This document shows positions 26,385-35,617 of a DNA stretch of 64,000 bases, piece after piece. The stretch covers positions 1 to 64,000 of the forward strand of contig NZ_BJCL01000022.1 of the NCBI RefSeq assembly GCF_005403045.1, read 5' to 3'. A program made the translations under genes and the position numbers. Below the pieces are notes generated by a model, which was not told the origin of the DNA, did not search any database, and worked only from the letters and a program-made list of their open reading frames with translations. Positions within the stretch are counted from its first letter, which is position 1; each line of letters begins with the position of its first letter. Source of the DNA: Pseudaquabacterium pictum (GTDB taxonomy: Bacteria > Pseudomonadota > Gammaproteobacteria > Burkholderiales > Burkholderiaceae_C).

Positions 26385-28094
26385 TCACAGCCAGGCGCGC
26401 AGCGGCTGGGCCTCGGCCGAGGCGGCCACCAGCCTGGCGTGCTGGCTGCGGCGGTAGCGCCACAGCGCCAGCGGTTCGCCGACGAAGCGGTCCAGCTGCT
26501 GCAGCGTGTCGGCCACCGACAGGCGCGGCACGATGCGTTCGTCGGCCATGCGCAGCTGCTCGGGCTCCAGCCGGCGGCACAGCGTCTGCAAGACCGGCAG
26601 GCCCTGCTCCAGCAGGTCGAAGGCACCGCTGGTCGGCACGTCGTAGCCCAGCACCAGGTCGCAGCCCTGGGCAAAGTCCACCAGGCTGCCCTGCTGCTGC
26701 CGGGCCAGTTCCTCGGCGTCTATCCCCAGGCGGGCGCTGACCATCGGCAGGATGCTGCCGTTGGGCCGGCACCGGACGCGGCAGTGCACCCCATGCGCGC
26801 CGCACCAGGCCAGCAGCTGCTGCAGGCCGTGCATGTAGATGTGCATGTCCAGCAGCATGATGGTGTTGGCCGAGACCGCATTGAGCACGATGCCCAGCGT
26901 GGCCAGGGGCTTTGGCGGCTGGCTGGGCAGCTGCAGGCTGCGGCCGAAGTCCAGCAGGCCGGTGGCCATGCGGCAGCCGTCGACGTCGATCACCTCGCCA
27001 CCCTGCATCGGGTGGGTCAGGCACAGCACGTCCTGGTCGTAGCTGGGCACCACGCTGTTGAAGATCTTGGCATGCGGCACCATCACGATGCGCAGGCCGT
27101 GCTGGCGCGCAAAGCTGACCATCGCGCCATGCAGCCCCACATCGTGGTTGCTGATCAGCAGCGTCTTCGGCGCCTGCCGGCCGAAGCGGGCCTGCAGCGC
27201 CAGGTACAGCAGCACGTTCTGCCGGTAGCCCTCGACGATCACATCCACCTGGCGCTGGGCCATGCCGGCATGGCCCAGCAGCGGCTCGATGTGCGTCATC
27301 AGCAGTGCCGCCAGCCGGGGCAGCAGCGCCTCCAGCGCCTGCAGGTCGGCGCTGTCCAGCCGCCCGGCCAGCTGCTCGGGCAGCGCCAGGCTGCAGCGCG
27401 GCAGGCCGTCGGTGGGCACGTCGTACACCGGGGATGGCAGCACCAGCACCGACTTGCCGCTGGCCTGCAGCTCGGCGGTGAACAGCGCACTGTCCTGGAA
27501 GCAGGTGGGCACGCAGCACAGCAGCTCGGGCGCCATGCCGTCGGGCGCCGACCAGGGGTCGGGCAGCTGCACCGGATCCTGCGGCGGCACCGGGTTGGTC
27601 CACAGCCGCGGCGCCTGGCCGGCCTCGCGCAGCACCCGGTGCATCACCTGCCCGGGCACATAGGAGTGGTAGCCGTAGCGGTGCGGCACATCGGGCAGCA
27701 GCAGGTGCAGCTGGTCGCGCGCCACGTGCGGCGCCAGCGTGCGGGCGATGCTGCGGCAGCCGTAGACCGTGGTGTGCAGCGTGCGGAACCAGAAGCTCAG
27801 CCAGGCTGCACCACGGGCGGCCGGGATCAGCGCGCTCATCAGGGTGTCGGCCTCGCCGCTGATGATGCGGGCGGCCGACAGCGCGCGGGCGGCCGCTTCG
27901 GCCGAATCGACATCGCCGCCGCGCAGGTTCAGCAGCTGGGCGCCGCGCAGGCCGGTGCTCACCGCGTAGGTGTGCAGCGACGGGTCCAGCACGGTCAGCA
28001 CCGGCGGTTCGCCGCCCTGGGCGGCGAGCTGCTTGGCCAGCTGTTCGGCAGGCGCGATGTCCAGCCGGTGCAGAACGAGGATGCGGTCGACCAT
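26385..28094 (-). CDS. Putative GT-B-like surface-glycan protein, not firmly recognised
   Basis: 569 residues, no signal peptide or clear membrane span. The start MVDRILVLHRLDIAPAEQ was chosen because it opens a Rossmann-like strand; upstream residues are low complexity. The C-terminal part has GCDLVLGYDVPTSGAFDLL followed by EQGLPVLQ, resembling the nucleotide-sugar binding end of GT-B enzymes such as capsule transferases. The middle has LLISNHDVGLHGAM and VMVPHAKIF. It faces the hisF end and is divergent from the methyltransferase at 28318; the 223-bp gap between them holds no promoter I could identify. A glycosyltransferase is the best guess. Confidence 0.55.
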   Translation of the reverse strand: MVDRILVLHRLDIAPAEQLAKQLAAQGGEPPVLTVLDPSLHTYAVSTGLRGAQLLNLRGGDVDSAEAAARALSAARIISGEADTLMSALIPAARGAAWLSFWFRTLHTTVYGCRSIARTLAPHVARDQLHLLLPDVPHRYGYHSYVPGQVMHRVLREAGQAPRLWTNPVPPQDPVQLPDPWSAPDGMAPELLCCVPTCFQDSALFTAELQASGKSVLVLPSPVYDVPTDGLPRCSLALPEQLAGRLDSADLQALEALLPRLAALLMTHIEPLLGHAGMAQRQVDVIVEGYRQNVLLYLALQARFGRQAPKTLLISNHDVGLHGAMVSFARQHGLRIVMVPHAKIFNSVVPSYDQDVLCLTHPMQGGEVIDVDGCRMATGLLDFGRSLQLPSQPPKPLATLGIVLNAVSANTIMLLDMHIYMHGLQQLLAWCGAHGVHCRVRCRPNGSILPMVSARLGIDAEELARQQQGSLVDFAQGCDLVLGYDVPTSGAFDLLEQGLPVLQTLCRRLEPEQLRMADERIVPRLSVADTLQQLDRFVGEPLALWRYRRSQHARLVAASAEAQPLRAWL

Positions 28095-28317
28095 GTCAGG
28101 TGCAGGCCGGCGCGGGACGCCGGGCAGGATGGGGACGGGACAAGCCCGCATTGGATGCCGGCTGGCCGCGTCGCATTGGTGCAAAATCCGCGTGCTTTGG
28201 ACGTCAGTTCGCTGCGGCAACAGCCGCACACGCCGCGCCACCCTGCCCTGCAAATTGGCTGCGAAATCGCCCCATCACATGGTTTTGCCGGCGCCCCACC
28301 GTGGCAACGTTGGCGGT

Positions 28318-29250
28318 ATGCACGCTTCCTCCGTCCACACCACCCCGCTGCCGCCCTGCACGGCACGGCTGCAGGCGCTGTTCCAGGCGCACCACCGCCT
28401 GTCGGCCGGGCTGATCGGCCGCGCCCAGGCGGCGTTTGGCACGCCCTGGCTGCTGGCCTTCGAGGACCTGCTGCAGCGCTTCCTGCCCGGCGACGACGCC
28501 CTGGCCGCCGCGGCCCGCGGCTACAGCAGCTTCGCGCTGGACGCGATGCGCCGGCAGAAGGCCTTCGAGGCCAGCGGCACCTACCCCGACAAGAGCCATG
28601 CCGAGGCCGCCGCCGAGGTCTACTTCAACAGCCGCCACATGGCCGACGAGTACCTGCCCGGCCTGCTGCTGTCGCACTACCTGTGGCCGCACCACTACCG
28701 TCAGCTGCAGTTCTTCGAGCAGGCCTTCATCGCGCCGATGCGGCTGGCCGGCACCGGCCAGTTTGCCGAGGTGGGCGTGGGCACCGGCCTGTATTCGCGG
28801 CTGCTGCTGCAATCGCTGCCGGCGGCCAGCGGCGCCGGCTACGACATCAGCCCGTCGTCCTGCGAGTTCGCCGCCCTGCAGATGCAGCGCTTCGGCTGCG
28901 ACAGCCGCTACACCCTGCACCGCCAGGACGTGGTGGCCGAGCCGATGCCGCCGGTGCCCTGGCTGGTCTGCGTCGAGGTGCTGGAGCACCTGGACGATCC
29001 GGTGCGCTTCCTGCGCGCCCTGCATGCGGCGCTGCAGCCCGGCGGCAAGGCCTTCATCACGGCGGCCCTGAACGCCGCGCATGCCGACCACATCCACCTC
29101 TACCGCCAGCCCGACGAGGTCTGGCAGCACCTGCAGGCAGCGGGCTTCGTGCTGGAGCAGTCGTGGGCCGGTGCAGCCTATGCGCCGCCGCGCCCGGGCG
29201 TGCCGGTGCCGCTGGCCGCGGCCTTCGTCGTGGGCAAGGGGGCCGCATGA
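28318..29250 (+). CDS. Class I SAM-dependent methyltransferase
   Basis: 310 residues. The SAM-binding glycine-rich loop FAEVGVGTGLYSRLLLQ is followed by the acidic residue in GYDISPSS. The post-motif WLVCVEVLEHLDDPVRFLRAL is typical of small-molecule/sugar O-methyltransferases. About 150 N-terminal residues precede the SAM domain, possibly for substrate recognition. First gene of a tightly packed plus-strand operon: its stop overlaps the next start by ATGA. It probably methylates a glycan or acyl precursor made by the same operon. The ATG at 28318 is preceded only by a weak GGCGGT. Confidence 0.75.
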   Translation: MHASSVHTTPLPPCTARLQALFQAHHRLSAGLIGRAQAAFGTPWLLAFEDLLQRFLPGDDALAAAARGYSSFALDAMRRQKAFEASGTYPDKSHAEAAAEVYFNSRHMADEYLPGLLLSHYLWPHHYRQLQFFEQAFIAPMRLAGTGQFAEVGVGTGLYSRLLLQSLPAASGAGYDISPSSCEFAALQMQRFGCDSRYTLHRQDVVAEPMPPVPWLVCVEVLEHLDDPVRFLRALHAALQPGGKAFITAALNAAHADHIHLYRQPDEVWQHLQAAGFVLEQSWAGAAYAPPRPGVPVPLAAAFVVGKGAA

Positions 29251-30272
29251 GCAGCGACTTCGGCATCGCCATCCTCGGCACCGGCCACGACCTGCCGGCC
29301 CAGGTGGAAGACAACGCCAGTCTGTGCCAGCGGCTGGACGTGTCGCCCGAATGGATCGTCGAGAAGACCGGCATCCAGCGCCGCCACCTGGCCGGCCCCG
29401 ACGACAGCGCCGGCGACTTCGCGCTGCGCGCCGCGCGCCAGGCGCTCGATGCGGCCGGCATCCAGCCGGCGCAGCTGGACATCATCATCGTCTGCACCTT
29501 CTCGGGCGACTATGTGTTCCCGCCGCTGTCGGCCCGCCTGCACCGCGACCTGGGCGCGCGCGACGCGCAGATCTACGACCTGCAGGCCAACTGTGCCGGC
29601 GTGGTGGCCGGGCTCACCGCCGCCTCCGACCGCCTGTTCCGCGACGACACCCTGCGCCATGCGCTGGTGGTGGGGGTGGAGCTGTGCTCACGCTATGTCG
29701 ACCGGGCCGATGTGAACACCGCCATCTACCTGAGCGACGGCGCCGGCGCCGTGGTGCTGGGCCGCTGTGCGGCCGGCCAGGGCATCCAGTCGTCGGCCTT
29801 CCACACCGACAGCAGCAACTACGAGGCGGTGCGCCTGCGCGGCGGCGGCTCCAGCCACCCGATCCTGGGCCGCAGCAGCGATGCCGCCGTGGACGCGATG
29901 GAGATGAACGGCATCGCCACCTGGAAGCAGGCCATCACCCACCTGCCCAAGGTGATGCGGCGCGCCTGCGAGAAGGCCGGCACCAGCCTGCCGGCGGTGG
30001 ACTTCTTCATCTTCCACCAGGCCAACCTGCGCCTGCTCGAGTACATCGTGCGCAAAGTGGGCGCCAGCACCGAGCGCACCTACACCAATGTGCAGGACAT
30101 CGGCAACACCGGCTCGGCCTCGATCGCCATCGCGCTGAGCGAGGCGGTGCAGAAGGGGCATCTGCGGCCCGGCATGCTGGTGATGCTGGCGGCGGTGGGG
30201 GCCGGCTTCAACTTCGGTGCCAGCCTGTGGCGCTGGGCGCCCGCCGGCCAGGCCGTGGAGGCGCGGGCATGA
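29247..30272 (+). CDS. 3-oxoacyl-ACP synthase III-like (KAS III / FabH family)
   Basis: Thiolase-fold condensing enzyme, 341 residues. All three catalytic residues are visible: Cys116 in DLQANCAGVVAG, His257 in FIFHQANLRLLE and Asn287 in DIGNTGSASI. It begins with the family strand FGIAILGTGHDLP. Such stand-alone KAS III enzymes start short acyl chains on dedicated ACPs; comparable genes sit in Pseudomonas flagellin-glycosylation islands, where the acyl group decorates an amino sugar. The ATG overlaps the methyltransferase stop. It is not likely the housekeeping fabH, given its company. Confidence 0.85.
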   Translation: MSSDFGIAILGTGHDLPAQVEDNASLCQRLDVSPEWIVEKTGIQRRHLAGPDDSAGDFALRAARQALDAAGIQPAQLDIIIVCTFSGDYVFPPLSARLHRDLGARDAQIYDLQANCAGVVAGLTAASDRLFRDDTLRHALVVGVELCSRYVDRADVNTAIYLSDGAGAVVLGRCAAGQGIQSSAFHTDSSNYEAVRLRGGGSSHPILGRSSDAAVDAMEMNGIATWKQAITHLPKVMRRACEKAGTSLPAVDFFIFHQANLRLLEYIVRKVGASTERTYTNVQDIGNTGSASIAIALSEAVQKGHLRPGMLVMLAAVGAGFNFGASLWRWAPAGQAVEARA

Positions 30273-31462
30273 CCGCCTTTGCCGACTTCGACCGCCTGCA
30301 GGTCGGCGACAGCCAGGCCCTGCAGAAAACCATCACCGAGGCCGACATCCGCCGCTTCGTCGAGATGACCGGCGACGACAACCCGCTGCATGTCGACCCG
30401 GCCTTCGCCAGCGAGACGCCGTTCAAGCAGGTGGTGGTGCACGGCATGCTGGGCGCCTCGTTCATCAGCACGGTGATCGGCACGCAGCTGCCCGGGCCGG
30501 GCGCGCTGTGGGTCAGCCAGGCGATGGAGTTTCTGCTGCCGGTGCGCCTGGGCGACAGCCTCACCATCACCTGCACCGTGCTGAAGAAGCACGAGCGCGA
30601 CCGCCTGCTGGAGCTGGACACCCGCATCGTCAACCAGCACCGCCAGGTGGTGCTGCAGGGCCAGGGCAAGGTGAAGCTGCTGGCGCCGTCGGTGGCGGCG
30701 GCGCCGCCGCCACCGGGCCTGAGTCCGGTGGCCATCGTCACCGGCGGCGCCGGTGGCATCGGCGAAGCGGTCTGCCGCCGCCTGGCGCAGGACGGCCTGC
30801 GGGTGGTGCTGAGCTACCACAGCAGCCAGGCGCGGGCCCAGCAGATCGTCGACCAGCTGCAGGCCGACGGTGCGCAGGCCATCGCGGTGCAGGCCGACGT
30901 GGCCACCGAGGCCGGCGCCGCCAGCCTGGTGGCGCAGGCCCAGCGCCGCTTCGGCGCGGTGGGCGTGCTGGTGCATGCCGCCTCGCCGCGCATCGCACCC
31001 TGCAGCCTGGCCGATGCCCGCTGGGCCGACCTGCAGCAGCAGCTGGACGTGCAGCTCAAGAGCGCCTTCCTGCTCAGCCAGCTGTGTGCGCCGGGCATGC
31101 TGGCGCGTGGGGCAGGCCGCATCGTCCACATCACCTCGCAAGCCACCGAAGGCCAGCCCACGCCGCACTGGACCGGCTACGCCACGGCCAAGGCCGGGCT
31201 GGCGATGTTCGCGCGCAGCATTGCCGCCGAACTGGGGCCGGGCGGCGTCACCGTCAACTGCGTGGCGCCGGGCATGACCGACACCGGCCTGATCGGCGAC
31301 ATCCCCGAGAAGCAGCAGCTGATCGTGGCGCGGCAGACCCCGCTGCGCCGTCTGGCACGGCCGGCCGACGTGGCCGATGCCGTGGCCTACCTGGTCTCGC
31401 CCGCGGCGGCCTTCGTCACCGGCCAGACGCTGCGGGTCAACGGCGGCATGGTGATGGCATGA
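30269..31462 (+). CDS. MaoC-like hydratase fused to SDR ketoreductase
   Basis: 397 residues with two enzymes in one chain. Residues 1-~140 are a MaoC/PhaJ hot-dog domain with the motif GDDNPLH (35-41), the catalytic Asp/His of (R)-enoyl hydratases. A short Ala/Pro linker (143-150) leads to a FabG-like SDR: nucleotide motif TGGAGGIG (158-165), Ser290 and Y304-x3-K308, ending VTGQTLRVNGGM. The fusion would reduce a 3-oxoacyl-ACP to (R)-3-hydroxyacyl-ACP and could (de)hydrate it. It is coupled by ATGA to genes on both sides, between the KAS III and FkbH. Confidence 0.88.
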   Translation: MTAFADFDRLQVGDSQALQKTITEADIRRFVEMTGDDNPLHVDPAFASETPFKQVVVHGMLGASFISTVIGTQLPGPGALWVSQAMEFLLPVRLGDSLTITCTVLKKHERDRLLELDTRIVNQHRQVVLQGQGKVKLLAPSVAAAPPPPGLSPVAIVTGGAGGIGEAVCRRLAQDGLRVVLSYHSSQARAQQIVDQLQADGAQAIAVQADVATEAGAASLVAQAQRRFGAVGVLVHAASPRIAPCSLADARWADLQQQLDVQLKSAFLLSQLCAPGMLARGAGRIVHITSQATEGQPTPHWTGYATAKAGLAMFARSIAAELGPGGVTVNCVAPGMTDTGLIGDIPEKQQLIVARQTPLRRLARPADVADAVAYLVSPAAAFVTGQTLRVNGGMVMA

Positions 31463-33300
31463 GCGACACCCTGCAGGCGCAACGCCCGGCCACCGACACC
31501 CCGGCCGACACCCTGGCCAGCACCCCGGCTGCCCCCGACTGGCTGGCCCTGCTGCGCAGCCCCGGCACGCCGCTGGCCCGCACCCTGGCCGCGCTGCAGG
31601 CGCTGGAGCCGCAGCTGCCCGCGGACCGGCTGCTGCGCCTGGGCCTCTCGGCCAATGTCAGCATCGACCTGCTGGGCACCCAGCTGCGCCGCCAGGGCGT
31701 GCTGTGCGGCACCCGCGTGGTGGTGCAGACCGGCCAGCATGACGACCCGGTGGGCGATGCCGAACGCTTCCTGGCCGCCGGCCTGCACGGCATGGTCTGG
31801 GTGCAGCTGTTCGACAACCTGCTGCCCGCGCTCGAACTGCAGCTGCCGCTGCTGCCAGCCGCCCAGGTCGATGCGCTGGAGGCCGACCTGCGCGCCCGCT
31901 GGCGCCTGGTGTTCAGCCGCACGGCGGCCCTGCGCCACCTGCATGTGACCACCCTGCACCGGCTGGGCGAGGGGGTGGATGGCGGCAGCCCCGATTTGGT
32001 GGACACGGTGCTGGCGCGCTTCAATGCCGCGCTGCGCGACGAGGCCGCCGGCCATGCCCATGTGCGCCTGGTCGACAGCAGCGCCATCCTGCGGCAGCTG
32101 GGTGCCGGCGCCTGCCTGGACATGCGCTTCTACCTGCGCCACACCGCACCGTATACCGCGCGCTTTGCCGAAGGCCTGGCCGAGCGCATCAGCCTGGCCA
32201 CCCGCGGCTTCCACAGCCGCTTCCACAAGGCGCTGGTGCTGGATTGCGACAACACGCTGTGGGGCGGCATCGTCGGCGAGGACGGACCGCAAGGCATCCA
32301 GCTCGATCCGCACAGCCACCCCGGCCGGGTGTACTGGCGCGCCCAGCTGGCGTTTGCGGCGCTGGAGCAGCAAGGCGTGCTGCTGTGCCTGTGCAGCAAG
32401 AACAACCCGGCCGACGTCGAAGAGGTGCTGGCCCGGCATCCGCATGCGGTGCTGCGGCCGGCGCTGATCACCCAGTCGCAGGTCAACTGGGACGACAAGG
32501 TGCGCAACCTGCGCGCCATCGCCACCAACCTGGGCATCGGCCTGGACAGCCTGGTCTTCGTCGACGACTCGCCCTTCGAATGCGAGGCCGTGCGCCAGGC
32601 CCTGCCCGAGGTGACGGTGCTGCAGGTGCCGGCCACGCTGAGCGACTACCCGCAGCTGCTGCAGCAGGTGCAGGCGCTGTTCCTGGCCGGCGGCGTGACG
32701 GCCGACAGCCGCGCCAAGACCGCCCAGTACCGCCAGCGCCAGGCCGCGGCCGAGGCCAGCGCCGGCTTCGCCACGCACGAGGACTACCTGGCCTCGCTGG
32801 ACCTGCGGGTGCGGCTGACCCGCAACGACAGCGCCAGCATCGCCCGCATCAGCGAGCTGAGCCTGAAGTCCAACCAGTTCAACCTGACGACGCTGCGGCA
32901 GACGCCCGCCGAGATCCAGCAGCGCATGCAGGATGGCACCGGCGCGGTGTATTCGCTCCATGTGACCGACCGCTTCGGCGACGCCGGCCTGACCGGCGTG
33001 GTGCTGGTGCGCCGGGACGGCCCGATCCTGGTGGTCGATGCCTTCCTGATGAGCTGCCGCGTGATCGGCCGCGGCATCGAGTTCGCCATCTGGCCGCAGC
33101 TGCTGGCCGATGCCCGCGCCCAGGGCTGCACCGCCATCGCCGCCCACTGGCAACGCAGCGCCAAGAACGCCCAGGTCGAGGACTTCTACGACCGCCTGGG
33201 CCTGCCCCTGGTGGCGGCGCAGGCCGACACGCGACACTACGCAGCGCCGCTCGACAGCGTCCAACTCCGCAGCATTCCCTGGATCACCCTGAGCCCATGA
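31459..33300 (+). CDS. FkbH-like HAD-IIIC protein
   Basis: 613 residues. The signature VLDCDNTLWGGIVGEDG (D262 and D264 of HAD motif I) identifies the FkbH family. FVDDSPFECEAVRQ and a C-terminal GNAT-like acyltransferase region (about 430-613) follow. Characterised FkbH proteins load a glyceryl unit from 1,3-bisphosphoglycerate onto an ACP; relatives occur in surface-sugar clusters. The N-terminal ~230 residues hold an additional SGNH-like/unknown part. An ACP gene follows immediately (ATGA overlap), the usual partner. Whether this protein loads glycerate here is inferred from family. Confidence 0.85.
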   Translation: MSDTLQAQRPATDTPADTLASTPAAPDWLALLRSPGTPLARTLAALQALEPQLPADRLLRLGLSANVSIDLLGTQLRRQGVLCGTRVVVQTGQHDDPVGDAERFLAAGLHGMVWVQLFDNLLPALELQLPLLPAAQVDALEADLRARWRLVFSRTAALRHLHVTTLHRLGEGVDGGSPDLVDTVLARFNAALRDEAAGHAHVRLVDSSAILRQLGAGACLDMRFYLRHTAPYTARFAEGLAERISLATRGFHSRFHKALVLDCDNTLWGGIVGEDGPQGIQLDPHSHPGRVYWRAQLAFAALEQQGVLLCLCSKNNPADVEEVLARHPHAVLRPALITQSQVNWDDKVRNLRAIATNLGIGLDSLVFVDDSPFECEAVRQALPEVTVLQVPATLSDYPQLLQQVQALFLAGGVTADSRAKTAQYRQRQAAAEASAGFATHEDYLASLDLRVRLTRNDSASIARISELSLKSNQFNLTTLRQTPAEIQQRMQDGTGAVYSLHVTDRFGDAGLTGVVLVRRDGPILVVDAFLMSCRVIGRGIEFAIWPQLLADARAQGCTAIAAHWQRSAKNAQVEDFYDRLGLPLVAAQADTRHYAAPLDSVQLRSIPWITLSP

Positions 33301-33542
33301 CCACCGACGACACCCTCAAGAGCGTGCTGGCCACCCTGTTCGGCATCGACGCCGCCGGCATCACCGACGCCACCAGCATGGACACGGTGGAGGCCTGGGA
33401 CTCGATCCAGCACATGAACCTGGTGCTGGCGATCGAGGAGGAATTCGGCATCAGCATCCCCGACGAGGACGCGGCCAACATCACCTCCTTCGCCCTGATC
33501 CGCCTGGTGGTGGCCGAGCAGCTGGCCGCGCGCGGCGGCTGA
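33297..33542 (+). CDS. Acyl carrier protein (first)
   Basis: 81 residues. The phosphopantetheine-attachment Ser36 lies in EAWDSIQHMNLVLAIEEEFG, the standard helix-II motif. It is acidic overall. Last gene of the 28318-33542 operon, overlapping fkbH by ATGA, so it is the probable carrier for KAS III, MaoC-SDR and FkbH products. Distinct in sequence from the second ACP at 36324. Confidence 0.9.
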   Translation: MTTDDTLKSVLATLFGIDAAGITDATSMDTVEAWDSIQHMNLVLAIEEEFGISIPDEDAANITSFALIRLVVAEQLAARGG

Positions 33543-33543
33543 A

Positions 33544-33559
33544 GGGCGCCGCCGGCGCC
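33544..33559. terminator. Small hairpin between convergent operons
   Basis: GGCGCC-gcc-GGCGCC lies between the plus-strand ACP stop and the minus-strand stop at 33559. It has no T-run, so it is only a possible shared terminator. Confidence 0.35.
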
Positions 33560-34920
33560 TACAGCGCCAGCAGCCCGTGCTCGGCCAGGCGGTCGACCAG
33601 CGGATAGAGTTCCCACACCGGCACGCCGCACAGCTCGGCAATCTCGATCAGCGTGTGCCCGCCGTCGGCGTAGCTCAGCACGTCCAGGTACAGCTGCGCA
33701 GCCTGGCCCGGACCGCGGCCCGACAGCGTGGGGTACAGCCCGCGCTTGCCCAGCTGCGGCTCGCACAGCACGGTGACACGCGGCCGGCACTGCCGCTCGA
33801 TGGCCATCAGCGTGCGCTGGAACACCCGCAGCCCGCCCGCCAGGCCGGCTGGCGTGACCACCCGCTCCAGGTCGTCCAGCGAGGTGTGGTACTCCGGGTA
33901 CTCGGCGTACTTGCTGCGCATGATGGATGCGATCGGCAGGTCGACGCCCGGGGCGCAGTACTGCCGCTCGTCACTGCCGCGCAGCAGCCAGCTGTACGAC
34001 TTGTAGGCCGGGTCGGTGGCCTGCAGCACATGGCGGGCCACGGTGTCGCTGAGGGTGTCGCCGCGGCGCGACGGCAGGAAGGAGTAGGCCCGGTCGTCGC
34101 CGATGCAGTTGACGATGTAGCCGGCCACCACGTTGCGGCGCAAAGACTCCATGTGGCGGCTCAGGTAGGCGATGGAGCCGATGGTCTCGGGCAGGAAGAC
34201 GATGCGGTAGCTGTAGCGGCGGCGCGGCAGTGCCGCCAGCCAGGCCGCCAGGAAGCTGGTCACCACCGGGCCCGACAGCTCGTTGTTGGCCATCGACGGA
34301 TGGCACACATAGGTCGACAGCAGCACCTCCTGCGTGGTCTCGCCCGGGATCAGCAGCTCGCCGTAGCTCAGGCTGCCGTCGAACAGCTCGGTGTCGATGA
34401 CCACCTGGTAGTCGCCGTCGGGCAGGGCCTCGCGCTGGTCGTGGCGCAGGCAGAAGCCCCAGCGCTCCTTGTAGTAGCTGGTGACGAAGGGGATGGCGTC
34501 GGGCTGGTCGGGCAGCGAGTGCAGGTGGGCGTCCAGCGCCGCGCGGCTGAGGGTGGTGCGCACCGGCACGCTGTAGCCCAGCAGGTGCAGGTTGTTCACC
34601 GCGTGGTCGCAGATGCGCTGGCCGTCGGGGGTGAGGATGTAGGCCTCACGCACCCGCCATTCGCGCGGGATGTTCCAGTCGAACACCGCCGTGCCGCTGG
34701 GGATCTCGTGCACCTGCAGGCCCGGCATGCAGGTCTCGCGCAGCACGGCCAGGGTGGCGCGCACGCCGTCGCCGGTGATGCTGCGCGGGATCGGCCACAG
34801 CCGGCGCGCCAGGGCATGCATGGCCTGGCCGTCCTGCAGCGTGGCCAGCGGCGTGGCAGCGGTGGCCGGGTTGGCGGCCACGGCGGCGGCGGCAGTGGCA
34901 TGGTCGGCGGCAGTGTGCAT
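33559..34920 (-). CDS. Aminopeptidase-like protein (DUF4910/M28-like)
   Basis: 453 residues. The segment STYVCHPSMANNELSGPVV resembles the zinc-binding His/Asn-Asp stretch of M28-type peptidases, followed by LPETIGSIAYLSRH. The C-terminus (about 390-453) looks like a winged-helix segment. Proteins of this type recur in polysaccharide and flagellin-glycan clusters with unknown substrate; an amidase/deacylase role on a sugar intermediate is possible. The ATG giving MHTAADHATAAAA was chosen because the residues before it lack family character. Last gene of the minus-strand operon starting at 38756. Confidence 0.7.
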   Translation of the reverse strand: MHTAADHATAAAAVAANPATAATPLATLQDGQAMHALARRLWPIPRSITGDGVRATLAVLRETCMPGLQVHEIPSGTAVFDWNIPREWRVREAYILTPDGQRICDHAVNNLHLLGYSVPVRTTLSRAALDAHLHSLPDQPDAIPFVTSYYKERWGFCLRHDQREALPDGDYQVVIDTELFDGSLSYGELLIPGETTQEVLLSTYVCHPSMANNELSGPVVTSFLAAWLAALPRRRYSYRIVFLPETIGSIAYLSRHMESLRRNVVAGYIVNCIGDDRAYSFLPSRRGDTLSDTVARHVLQATDPAYKSYSWLLRGSDERQYCAPGVDLPIASIMRSKYAEYPEYHTSLDDLERVVTPAGLAGGLRVFQRTLMAIERQCRPRVTVLCEPQLGKRGLYPTLSGRGPGQAAQLYLDVLSYADGGHTLIEIAELCGVPVWELYPLVDRLAEHGLLAL

Positions 34921-34943
34921 GGTGGTCACTTTCGCAGGGTGGG

Positions 34944-35615
34944 TCAGGCGGCCAGGCGCTCGCGCACATGGGCCCATTTGCGGTTGAGGGCGGCCTCCTG
35001 GCCGACCGTGGTGGCCGCGCCGTGGCCCGGCAGCAGCACGGCAGCGGGGGCGAACTCGCGCTGCACCGTGTCGACGAACGCGCCGAACTCGGCCAGGTTC
35101 TCGCGGCTGTCGGCCAGGTTGACCTTCAGCGCATGGTGCAGCACCAGATCGCCGGTGATCAGGAAGCCGCCGTCCAGGTCATGCAGCCAGCAGCTGCCGC
35201 GGGTGTGGCCACCGGCATGGCGCAGGCCCAGGCCGAACTGGCGCAGCACGGCATCCAGCGCCGCATCGAAGGGTTGCGCAGGCGCCACCTGGATCGGGCG
35301 CTTGAACAGCATCAGCGAATAGCTGTTGGCGCGCTTGTACTCCGGCAGGTCCAGCGGATGCAGGTACAGCGCGGGCGCCGCGCCGGCCGCCACGATGCCG
35401 CCGGCGGCTGCCACATGGTCGAAGTGGGCATGGGTGGCCAGCATGGCGGCCAGCTGCAGGCCCTGCGCCTGCAGGTAGGCCAGCAGCAGGTCGGCGCGGT
35501 CGGACGGATCGATCAGCAGCGCCTGCTGCCCGCGCTGCACGATGAAGCAGTTGGTGCGGATCTCGTTGTGCACCAGCTGGTGGATGCAGCGGTCGCCGTC
35601 TTGGTGCACCAGCAT
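34944..35615 (-). CDS. Metallo-beta-lactamase-fold hydrolase
   Basis: 223 residues. The metal motif H-x-H-x-D-H appears in THAHFDHVAA, with further ligands in HAGGHTRGSC, FLITGDLVL and LLPGHG. This is the glyoxalase II/thioesterase-like branch. Between an aminopeptidase-like gene and an SDR/ACP pair, a thioesterase that releases or edits acyl-ACP is plausible but unproven. It starts 2 bp after the SDR stop. Confidence 0.8.
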   Translation of the reverse strand: MLVHQDGDRCIHQLVHNEIRTNCFIVQRGQQALLIDPSDRADLLLAYLQAQGLQLAAMLATHAHFDHVAAAGGIVAAGAAPALYLHPLDLPEYKRANSYSLMLFKRPIQVAPAQPFDAALDAVLRQFGLGLRHAGGHTRGSCWLHDLDGGFLITGDLVLHHALKVNLADSRENLAEFGAFVDTVQREFAPAAVLLPGHGAATTVGQEAALNRKWAHVRERLAA

Positions 35616-35617
35616 GG

